NCBI GenBank assembly: GCA_017536625.1
Contig: JAFXGY010000040.1
Location: 1 to 58,982 of the forward strand
DNA: 58,982 nucleotides
Source of the DNA: Oscillospiraceae bacterium
GTDB lineage: Bacteria > Bacillota > Clostridia > Oscillospirales > Ruminococcaceae
Direction: 5' to 3'
The stretch's first letter is position 1. Every line of letters starts with the position of its first letter. Of this stretch, positions 23,712 through 30,406 are shown in pieces. Below the pieces are notes generated by a model that saw only the letters and a list, made by a program, of their open reading frames with translations, was not told the DNA's origin and did not search any database. Position numbers and translations under genes: made by a program.

Positions 23712-25051
23712 TATTTATTTTCCTCCTCTTTCTTTTTCTGTTCAGCAAGCTTGGTCTGGTAAGCACGAAGCTCTGCCTTTGCAAGTTTGTTTCTGTGAAC
23801 GATCATGCGGTGTGCGGGGCAAACGAAAACGCAGGCGCCGCATTCCATGCAGATGTTTACTTTGGTTTTTGCAATCTCTGCGCCGTCGCCGGATTTGAGT
23901 GCTTTTGCAATTGCGGGCGGGTTAAGGTTGAGCGGGCAGTGGTTGATGCAGTTGCCGCAGCGGATGCAGGGGGTTTCATCCGGAAGAGTTGCGTCCTTGT
24001 CGTTGAAAGCAAGGATTGCGTTGGTGTTCTTGAGGATGGGTTCATCAAGGGTGGGAACCGCAATACCCATCATGGGGCCGCCGTACATAACTTTTCTGGG
24101 TTCTTCTTTAAAGCCGCCGCAGAAGTCAAATACGTCTTTCATGGAAGTGCCGATGGGGGCGATTACGTTTTTGGGGGTTGCAACTGCGGAACCGTCAACG
24201 GTAAGGCACTTTTCAACAAGGGGCATACCGGTTCTGACATATTCTGCGATGCATGCAAGGGTGGTTACGTTCATAACAATGCAGCCGACATCAAGGGGAA
24301 GTTTGCCTTCCGGAACGGTTTTGCCGGTGGTGTTGTAAATAAGAACTTTCTCACCGCCCTGGGGATATGCTGCGGGCATGGGTTTTACAACGATTGCGCT
24401 GTCTTTTTTGGAAAGTTCCTGCATTGCTTTGATAGCCTGGGGTTTGTTATCTTCGATGCCGATGATAACTTTTTTAACTCCGAGATATTTTTCAAGGAGC
24501 TGGATACCTTCGAAAATATCGTCTGCTCTGTCGGTCATGGTAAGGGTATCAGCGGTGATGTAGGGTTCACACTCTGCACCGTTGAGGACTACTTCCTGAA
24601 CCTTGGAGAGATCTTTTACGGAAAGTTTTACGAAGGTGGGGAAGCCTGCGCCGCCGAGACCGACAATGCCGCTTGCGCGGACTGCTGCTACGAATTCATC
24701 ATAGTTGGTAACGGTGGGCGGAACAACGCTTTCGTGGGGGCGCATTTCACCGTCGGATTCGATGGTGATGGCGGTCATGGTGCCGCCGTTGCTGTTGGCC
24801 ATGGTATCGATTTTTTTGACGGTACCGGAAACAGAAGCGTGAACAGGAGCGGAAATGAATCCTGCTGCTTCGCCGATGACCTGACCGACGCCTACGGTAT
24901 CACCGACATTTACGACGGGTTTTGCAGGTGCGCCGATGTGCTGTGCCATGGGGATGACTACAGTTTTCGGAATAGGCATACGTTCCGGGTGGCAGTCAGC
25001 GGTGTGCTTTCTGTGGGGAACGTGAACGCCTTTGATGCCGAAAAGGGACAT
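23711..25051 (-). CDS. rnfC: Rnf complex subunit C, NADH-binding
   Basis: The 446-residue cytoplasmic subunit exchanges electrons with NAD. It begins MSLFGIKGVHVPHRKHTA, then has the NADH/FMN site VGLGGAGFPTFVKL, the LNGAECEPYIT motif, and two [4Fe-4S] motifs CIRCGNCINHCPLNLNP and CMECGACVFVCPAHRMI. An in-frame start at 25117 would add 22 residues, but AAGAGG lies eight bases before the ATG at 25051 and the family starts here. It is the first gene of the rnf operon, with a promoter at 25132-25161. Confidence 0.97.
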   Translation of the reverse strand: MSLFGIKGVHVPHRKHTADCHPERMPIPKTVVIPMAQHIGAPAKPVVNVGDTVGVGQVIGEAAGFISAPVHASVSGTVKKIDTMANSNGGTMTAITIESDGEMRPHESVVPPTVTNYDEFVAAVRASGIVGLGGAGFPTFVKLSVKDLSKVQEVVLNGAECEPYITADTLTMTDRADDIFEGIQLLEKYLGVKKVIIGIEDNKPQAIKAMQELSKKDSAIVVKPMPAAYPQGGEKVLIYNTTGKTVPEGKLPLDVGCIVMNVTTLACIAEYVRTGMPLVEKCLTVDGSAVATPKNVIAPIGTSMKDVFDFCGGFKEEPRKVMYGGPMMGIAVPTLDEPILKNTNAILAFNDKDATLPDETPCIRCGNCINHCPLNLNPPAIAKALKSGDGAEIAKTKVNICMECGACVFVCPAHRMIVHRNKLAKAELRAYQTKLAEQKKKEEENK

Positions 25052-25131
25052 GGACAAAAACCTCTTTTCTATTTCTGCGTTCTTTGGTTTGTTTATTTTT
25101 TGACGTATTTCAGTCAATCTAAACCGAGTAT

Positions 25132-25161
25132 ATTATATTACAACCTTTATTTAAAAGTCAA
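25132..25161 (-). promoter_or_regulatory. Promoter of the rnf operon
   Basis: Minus-strand TTGACT (25156-25161) and TATAAT (25132-25137) with an 18 bp spacer, about 80 bp ahead of rnfC. Confidence 0.6.
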
Positions 25162-25192
25162 TCAGTAAATCCTACTTATTATAACATTTTAA

Positions 25193-25219
25193 GACAAAGT
25201 TTTTGTCAGTTTCGACAAA
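25193..25219. promoter_or_regulatory. Operator-like cluster between rnfC and the lipoprotein gene
   Basis: Three GACAAA half-sites alternate in orientation: GACAAA (25193-25198), TTTGTC (25202-25207), GACAAA (25214-25219). They form two overlapping palindromes, and the larger one pairs TTTTTGTC with GACAAAAA. They lie between the divergent rnf and lipoprotein promoters, where a shared repressor or activator would be expected. Confidence 0.4.
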
Positions 25220-25341
25220 AAGCCCGAAGGCGAATTGTTGAAAAAATCAAAAGAATCTGTCGTCTTTTGTGAATTTGCGAAAAAAGTTTTCCAAAAACAG
25301 AAAAATTTATGTAATTTTATGATAATTTAATAACATAACGC

Positions 25342-25370
25342 TTGACAAATCACATTTCTGTGACTATAAT
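25342..25370 (+). promoter_or_regulatory. Consensus vegetative promoter of the two-repeat lipoprotein gene
   Basis: TTGACA (25342-25347) and TATAAT (25365-25370) are perfect consensus hexamers with the ideal 17 bp spacer. The start near 25377 leaves a leader of about 67 nt. The promoter predicts very strong expression. Confidence 0.88.
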
Positions 25371-25443
25371 ATATGCTGAATTACGGCGTAAAGTCGTAAT
25401 AGAAAAAAGAAAAAAATAAAATTGAAAGTTGGGAGTATTTATT

Positions 25444-26520
25444 ATGAAAAAACTTCTCGCAATGCTTCTCGCACTCGTAATGGTTCTCTCCTTCGCAGCT
25501 TGCTCCAACGAAGAGCCTGTTGAAGAACCTACCGACGATCCCGTAGTAGAAGAACCCACCGACGAACCCGAAGAAGAACCTACCGAAGAACCCGCTGCAG
25601 CAACCTATACCCTTGGTATGGGCGTATCCGCTTCCACCGGTTCCACCAAAGACGGCAATGCACAGGCTGACGTAACTGTTGCAGTTGTTGTTCTCGACGC
25701 AGAAGGCAAAATCGTTAAAGCACAGATCGACTGCGCACAGACCAAACTCAACACTGCTGAATTCCCTGCAGACCTCTCCACCGTTGATGTACGTTCCAAA
25801 TGGACCAAAAAAGAAGATTACGGCATGGTCGTAGCTTCCCCCATCGGTGCAGAATGGTACACCCAGGTTGACGCTCTCGAAGAAGCTGTTGTCGGCATGA
25901 CCGCTGCAGATCTCGAAGCTCTCGAACTCGTAGAATCCAACGGCCACATGGTAACCACCAACGAAGCAATCTACGCTGGCTGCACCATGGATATGACCGG
26001 CTTCAAAGCTGCTCTTGTTAAAGCTTGCAACGACGAATACGCAAAAGAATTCTCTGCTGATTCCTTCACCCTTGGTCTCGCAGTAGAAACTTCTGTTGGT
26101 TCCTCCAAAGCTGCAACTGCTGATGCTGCTGGCCTTGCTGCTCTCTACACCAACTTCACTGGTGTTGCTTACGACGCTGAAGGCAAAGTTCTTGCTTGCC
26201 TCCTCGACGTAATCCAGGTTAAAATCAGCTTCGACGCTGCTGGCGTTTGCACTCAGCCCGAAGACCTCAGAACCAAAAAAGAACTCAAAGGCGATTACGG
26301 CATGCTTCCTGCATCTGCAATCGGTGTTGAATGGATGGATCAGGCAACCGCTTTCGAAGCAGCTGTTGTTGGCATGACTGCTGAAGAAGTTGCTGCAATC
26401 GAAACCGTTGAATCCAACGGCCATCAGGTTCCTGCAGACGAAACCCTCCATGCAGCTTGCTCCATGGATATCACTGGTTTCCAGTCCGGTTTCACTGCTT
26501 CTCTTAACAACGTTAAATAA
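25444..26520 (+). CDS. Surface lipoprotein with two repeats carrying FMN-attachment-like motifs
   Basis: The 358-residue product has a lipoprotein signal ending LSFAAC (Cys20), an acidic proline-rich spacer (21-55), then two homologous domains of about 150 residues. Matching segments are GKIVKAQIDCAQTK with GKVLACLLDVIQVK, EEAVVGMTAADLEAL with EAAVVGMTAEEVAAI, and IYAGCTMDMTGF with LHAACSMDITGF. The last pair resembles the flavinylation region of RnfG (VAGATMTAN, VAGCTYSS). With rnf divergent and apbE downstream, I infer a flavin-bearing electron carrier analogous to the two-domain lipoprotein PplA of Listeria. No named family is recognised. The start is the ATG after GGGAG. Codon use is strongly biased (CTC, GAA, AAA), unlike most neighbours, fitting high expression. 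Confidence 0.8.
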   Translation: MKKLLAMLLALVMVLSFAACSNEEPVEEPTDDPVVEEPTDEPEEEPTEEPAAATYTLGMGVSASTGSTKDGNAQADVTVAVVVLDAEGKIVKAQIDCAQTKLNTAEFPADLSTVDVRSKWTKKEDYGMVVASPIGAEWYTQVDALEEAVVGMTAADLEALELVESNGHMVTTNEAIYAGCTMDMTGFKAALVKACNDEYAKEFSADSFTLGLAVETSVGSSKAATADAAGLAALYTNFTGVAYDAEGKVLACLLDVIQVKISFDAAGVCTQPEDLRTKKELKGDYGMLPASAIGVEWMDQATAFEAAVVGMTAEEVAAIETVESNGHQVPADETLHAACSMDITGFQSGFTASLNNVK

Positions 26521-26545
26521 TTTTAACTGAATTAAGAAATAATAG

Positions 26546-26576
26546 AAGGGGGATTTTAATCCCCCTTTTATTTTTA
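26546..26576 (+). terminator. Terminator of the lipoprotein gene
   Basis: AGAAGGGGGATT and AATCCCCCTTTT pair with a TT loop and are followed by a T-rich tail. Confidence 0.88.
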
Positions 26577-26692
26577 TATTACCCCTCAGTTAAAAAATAA
26601 AGGAACCATTTTTTCCAAAATTCCGATAAGAACGTTTTGTGATAATAAAACGCTGTTACCGAAATTTTGTAAAGTTTAAACAGGAGGAAAAT

Positions 26693-27757
26693 ATGAAGAA
26701 GATTCTTTCCCTTTTGCTTTCCGTGCTCATGCTCATGGGTGTTTCCGGCTGTGCTCAAAACGAACCGCTTCCGGAAGAACCGCAGAAAAACAGCTATTCC
26801 GCAAGATATTATGATTATTTCGATACCGAATCTCTGATAATCGGTTACGAAGAAAGCCAGGAAGATTTTGATGCTGTCTGCGCTGTTATCAAAGAAGAGC
26901 TGGAGCATTATCATCAGCTTTATGATATATATCATTGGTATGACGGAATAAACAATGTTTATACCGTAAACCGCGATGCGGGAACCGCCCCGGTTGAAGT
27001 TCACGAAGATATCATCGCGCTTTTTGAATTTTGCAGAGAGATGTATGACCTTACCGGCGGAAAGACCAACTTTGCCATGGGAAGGGTGCTCAGCCTTTGG
27101 CATGAATGCAGGGAAGATTATAACTACAGCCCTCTTTCTGTCGAACTTCCCACCGATGAGGAACTTTCCGTTGCGGCAAGCCACATGAACATCGACGATA
27201 TCGTTATCGATAAAGAAAACAACACGATATTTTTCAAAGATCCCGGTCTTAAAGTTGACGTTGGCGCCATAGGAAAAGGCTATGCAACCGAAATGGTCGC
27301 GCGCAAACTCGAAGAAATGGGCGTTGATAATTACACTTTGAGCATCGGCGGAAATATCCGCACCATTGGCGGAAAAGCTGACGGCAGCAAATGGGTCGCA
27401 GGCATCACCAATCCGGACAGAACTTCGGAAGAACCTTTCCTTCTCAAGGTCCAGTTTGAAAGCCTTGCTCTTGTAACCAGCGGTTCCTATCAGCGTTATT
27501 TTTATTATGATAACGTGAAATATCACCATATAATCGACCCCGAAACCCTTTATCCGAAGGATACCTTCACTTCCGTTTCGATTCTTACTCCGGATTCGGG
27601 TCTTGCAGATGCGGTTTCCACCGCTTGCTTTAACCTCACCCTTGAGGAAGGCATGGCGCTCATAGAATCTTTGGAAAACACCGAAGCCATGTGGGTCGAA
27701 CCGGACGGAACGGAACATTATTCTTCCGGTTTTCTCGATTTCCTTTACGAAGAATAA
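26693..27757 (+). CDS. apbE: FAD:protein FMN transferase, lipoprotein
   Basis: ApbE attaches FMN from FAD to a threonine or serine of exported proteins, including RnfG, RnfD and extracellular flavoproteins. The 354-residue product has a lipoprotein signal (GVSGCAQ), FDTES near the start, GGKTNFAMGRVLSLWHE, VDVGAIGKGYATE, LSIGGNIRTIGGK, and SGSYQRYFYYDNVKYHHI followed by IDPETLYP, all classic ApbE blocks. AGGAGG lies just before the ATG at 26693; an upstream in-frame start is rejected. It is the natural maturation enzyme for the rnf products and for the adjacent lipoprotein. Confidence 0.96.
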   Translation: MKKILSLLLSVLMLMGVSGCAQNEPLPEEPQKNSYSARYYDYFDTESLIIGYEESQEDFDAVCAVIKEELEHYHQLYDIYHWYDGINNVYTVNRDAGTAPVEVHEDIIALFEFCREMYDLTGGKTNFAMGRVLSLWHECREDYNYSPLSVELPTDEELSVAASHMNIDDIVIDKENNTIFFKDPGLKVDVGAIGKGYATEMVARKLEEMGVDNYTLSIGGNIRTIGGKADGSKWVAGITNPDRTSEEPFLLKVQFESLALVTSGSYQRYFYYDNVKYHHIIDPETLYPKDTFTSVSILTPDSGLADAVSTACFNLTLEEGMALIESLENTEAMWVEPDGTEHYSSGFLDFLYEE

Positions 27758-27763
27758 AGCTGA

Positions 27764-27800
27764 AAAACCCGTGCTCAAATTTTGAGCACGGGTTTTTATT
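27764..27800 (+). terminator. Terminator of apbE
   Basis: AAACCCGTGCTCAAA and TTTGAGCACGGGTTT form a perfect long stem followed by TTATTTTT. Confidence 0.9.
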
Positions 27801-27846
27801 TTTGCAGATTTTGTTATTGAATGGCGGGAATTTTCTCCCGCCAACA

Positions 27847-28239
27847 TTATTTTTCTCTGAAACTTCTTATCGAAAATGAAAGAACGGCAATTGCAAGAAG
27901 GGTAGCGGCGTCTTCCCAATATAATTGATCAACAAAGGTAAGGATAATTACCGCAACGCTCATAGCAAGGGGAATCGCTTTGAGCACCATATCTAAAGTA
28001 TCCTTCTTTTCGCCCTGATCACTTTTTGCACTGGCGTTTGCCTGCAAAAGTTCATCAACGGAAACCCCAAGTATTTCCGCAAGTTTGGGGAAGGTGTTTA
28101 TATCCGGGCAGGAAATATCCCTTTCCCATTTTGAAACAGCCTTATCTGTTATATTCAGCATTGCCGCAAGTTCCAGCTGGGTCATATTCTTTTCTTTGCG
28201 AAGCTGCGCAATTTTATTTCCAAGAGTCTGTTTTTCCAT
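27847..28239 (-). CDS. XRE-family regulator with a C-terminal membrane hairpin
   Basis: The 130-residue product has an N-terminal Cro/CI-type helix-turn-helix (residues 5-60: LGNKIAQLRKEKNMTQLELA, ITDKAVSKWERDISCPD, LAEILGVSVDELL) and two hydrophobic helices at 88-104 and 112-124, so it is probably membrane-tethered. The chosen ATG at 28239 has AGGAGG eight bases upstream. A promoter and a pair of direct repeats lie directly upstream, suggesting autoregulation. The neighbouring apbE transcript is convergent. Its targets are unknown; the flavin genes next door are candidates only by position. Confidence 0.88.
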   Translation of the reverse strand: MEKQTLGNKIAQLRKEKNMTQLELAAMLNITDKAVSKWERDISCPDINTFPKLAEILGVSVDELLQANASAKSDQGEKKDTLDMVLKAIPLAMSVAVIILTFVDQLYWEDAATLLAIAVLSFSIRSFREK

Positions 28240-28266
28240 AGTCAAAACCTCCTTTTCTTTGAATTC

Positions 28267-28295
28267 ATTATAATATTTTTGAATGAAAACCTCAA
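28267..28295 (-). promoter_or_regulatory. Promoter of the XRE regulator gene
   Basis: Minus-strand TTGAGG (28290-28295) and TATAAT (28267-28272) with a 17 bp spacer; the start would lie about 20 bp ahead of the start codon. Confidence 0.65.
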
Positions 28296-28303
28296 CCGAA
28301 GGG

Positions 28304-28335
28304 AAGTTTAGTTTACTGAACCGAAAGTTTAGTTT
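28304..28335. promoter_or_regulatory. Direct repeats, likely regulator binding sites
   Basis: AAGTTTAGTTT occurs at 28304-28314 and 28325-28335, start to start 21 bp or two helical turns, just upstream of the -35 box. The phasing would let two proteins bind on one face of the DNA. Confidence 0.5.
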
Positions 28336-28346
28336 CGGTTTATGGA

Positions 28347-28516
28347 TAAATTGTTGTTTATGTCATAAGGCCCCCTTGTGCAAAGGGGGCTGTCATCGAA
28401 GATGACTGGGGGATTGTAATCCTATCCAACCATGATGTATAGACAATCCCTCCGTCACGGCTTTGCCGTGCCACCTCCCTTTAACAAGGGGGCTTAATGA
28501 TATAAACAATAATTTC
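28347..28516. repeat. Palindromic MITE-like element, copy D (y-x subfamily)
   Basis: A 170 bp element from TAAATTGTTGTTTA to TAAACAATAATTTC. Arm y (CCCCCTTGTGCAAAGGGGG, TGTCATCGAAGATGAC, TGGGGGATTG) comes first and arm x (CAATCCCTCCGTCACGGC ... CCTCCC) second, i.e. the reverse orientation of copy B. One base has changed in each end. Confidence 0.87.
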
Positions 28517-28605
28517 TCCGCCCAAAAATTGACAAAACGGTGGACTTAAAGCCCTTGCTGTGATAAAATATAAAAGGTTAAGTATATTCGCTTGGAGGGA
28601 TTTTT

Positions 28606-30117
28606 GTGTATCTTAAAGACGAACATAAAGTCTGGCTCGGAACCGGAGAAAAAAGAGTTTATCTCGAACCCGGAATGGCAAACCGCCATGGACTTATTGC
28701 CGGTGCAACCGGTACCGGAAAAACCGTAACTTTAAAAGTTCTTGCGGAAGCGTTCAGCGATATGGGCGTTCCGGTTTTTCTTGGGGATATCAAAGGTGAC
28801 CTTACCGGAATGTGCAACGCCGGCAAGGAAACAAAGCATATCCGCCGAAGCATTGATAACATGGGACTCGATAAAGTCGGATATGATTACGCAAGCTATC
28901 CCGCAAGATTTTTTGACGTTTACGGCGAAAAAGGCCATCCGGTCAGAACTACCGTTTCTTCCATGGGGCCGGAACTTCTTTCGCGGCTTCTCGGGCTTAC
29001 CCCGGTGCAGGATGGTGTTTTGCGCATCGCTTTCAGAATTGCCGATGATGAAGGGCTTGTCCTTTCGGACCTTAAGGATCTGCGCGCCATGATGCAGTAT
29101 GTGGGCGATAACGCAAAGGAATATAAGCTCACTTACGGAAATATTTCTTCCCAAAGCGTCGGCGCTATCCAGCGCGCGCTGCTTGCTCTCGAAGATGAGG
29201 GCGGAAATATCTTCTTCGGCGAGCCGGAGCTTGAACTTTCCGACTGGATAGACTGGGACGAAAACGGCAGGGGAGTTATGAACATTCTTGAATGTCAGGA
29301 ACTTTTCCAGCATCCTCTTCTTTATGGAACATTCCTTCTTTGGATGCTTTCGGAAATTTATGAAATGTTCCCGGAAGCAGGCGACCTTGAAAAACCGAAG
29401 CTGGCCTTCTTCTTTGATGAAGCGCACCTTCTTTTTGATGATGCGCCGAAGGCTCTTGTTGAAACGGTCGAAAGAATGGTTCGCCTTATCCGTTCAAAAG
29501 GCGTTTCCGTATGGTTCATCACCCAGCAGCCCTCCGATATCCCGGATTCCGTTCTCAGCCAGATAGGAAACCGTGTTCAGCATGGGCTTCGTGCATATAC
29601 CCCTGCGGACCAGAAAGCTCTTCGTGCCGCGGCAAATTCCTTCAGAACCAACCCGAATTTCGATACGGAAGAAACCCTTGTTGCTCTCGGAGTTGGCGAA
29701 GCGCTTGTTTCCGTCCTTGATGAAAAAGGCGTTCCCACTATTGTGGAAAAAGTCGGAATTCTTCCGCCCCAAAGTTCTATGGATGCCGCTTCGGAAGCGG
29801 ATGTTGAATTTGCCATAAAGCAAAGTCCCCTTTTCGAAAAATATGCAAAAACCGTTGACGAAAAATCCGCTTATGAAATCATAACCGAACAGATGGAAAA
29901 GGAAGCGGAAGAAGAAAAGGAAGCGGCCGAAAAAGAAGCAAAAGAAAAGGAAAAAGAAAAGAAAGCGAAGGAAAAGGCAAAGAAAACTTCTTCCAAAGCC
30001 ACCCAAAAAGCCACCAGCGCTTTTAATAAAACTGTGAACTCCGCCGCGAATACCATCGGCCGCGAAGTCGGCAAAAAGATAGTCCGCGGAATTTTTGATA
30101 CGTTCTTCAAAGGCTGA
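28606..30117 (+). CDS. HerA-like ATPase, DUF853 family
   Basis: The 503-residue P-loop ATPase of the HerA/FtsK superfamily has Walker A GATGTGKT at residues 33-40, the segment FLGDIKGDLTGM, Walker B FFFDEAHLLF, and WFITQQPSDIPDSVLSQ with the sensor/arginine region NRVQHGLRAYTPADQKA. This matches DUF853 (YjgR) proteins, which are bacterial and of unknown role, possibly DNA translocases. The C-terminus (about 425-475) is a highly charged Glu/Lys coiled coil followed by a short amphipathic tail (IGREVGKKIVRGIFDTF). A GTG start with GGAGGG seven bases upstream is used. It is followed by two genes in the same direction. Confidence 0.92.
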   Translation: MYLKDEHKVWLGTGEKRVYLEPGMANRHGLIAGATGTGKTVTLKVLAEAFSDMGVPVFLGDIKGDLTGMCNAGKETKHIRRSIDNMGLDKVGYDYASYPARFFDVYGEKGHPVRTTVSSMGPELLSRLLGLTPVQDGVLRIAFRIADDEGLVLSDLKDLRAMMQYVGDNAKEYKLTYGNISSQSVGAIQRALLALEDEGGNIFFGEPELELSDWIDWDENGRGVMNILECQELFQHPLLYGTFLLWMLSEIYEMFPEAGDLEKPKLAFFFDEAHLLFDDAPKALVETVERMVRLIRSKGVSVWFITQQPSDIPDSVLSQIGNRVQHGLRAYTPADQKALRAAANSFRTNPNFDTEETLVALGVGEALVSVLDEKGVPTIVEKVGILPPQSSMDAASEADVEFAIKQSPLFEKYAKTVDEKSAYEIITEQMEKEAEEEKEAAEKEAKEKEKEKKAKEKAKKTSSKATQKATSAFNKTVNSAANTIGREVGKKIVRGIFDTFFKG

Positions 30118-30133
30118 GAAAAAGGAGAAAAAC

Positions 30134-30385
30134 ATGGATATCATTAAAGAAAAAATAAATGAAATCGTCGAAAAAATAAAGAACGATAAGGATATTGCCG
30201 CAAAATTCAAAAAGGACCCCATCACAACCGTTGAAGGACTTCTTGGGGTGGATCTTCCCAATGACCAGATCGAAAAAATCGTCGATGGCATCAAAGCGAA
30301 GATATCTCTTGATAAAATCGACCTTGATAATATCGATCTTGGAAAAGCCGCCGGAATGCTTGGCGGAATTTTCGGCAAAAAATAA
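30134..30385 (+). CDS. Small conserved-looking hypothetical protein
   Basis: The 83-residue product begins MDIIKEKINEIVEKIKNDKD and contains KKDPITTVEGLLGVDLP followed by helical, aspartate-rich turns and a glycine-rich end (GMLGGIFGKK). No family is recognised. AAGGAG precedes the ATG and the gap to the HerA-like gene is 16 bp, so the two are co-transcribed. The glycine-rich end resembles the tail of the HerA-like protein, which could mean the two interact, but this is only suggestive. Confidence 0.75.
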   Translation: MDIIKEKINEIVEKIKNDKDIAAKFKKDPITTVEGLLGVDLPNDQIEKIVDGIKAKISLDKIDLDNIDLGKAAGMLGGIFGKK

Positions 30386-30406
30386 TTGAAGCGAGGTTTT
30401 TTCAGC

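Noticed and set aside
25204-25219. Rex binding site between rnfC and the lipoprotein gene
   Set aside because: TTGT-N8-ACAA is two bases shorter than the Rex core and the flanks do not fit; kept only as an unnamed operator candidate.
25381-26451. Minus-strand open frame opposite the lipoprotein, Phe/Cys/Ser rich
   Set aside because: Mirror of the strongly codon-biased lipoprotein gene; it lacks a start region and would be read against the consensus promoter.
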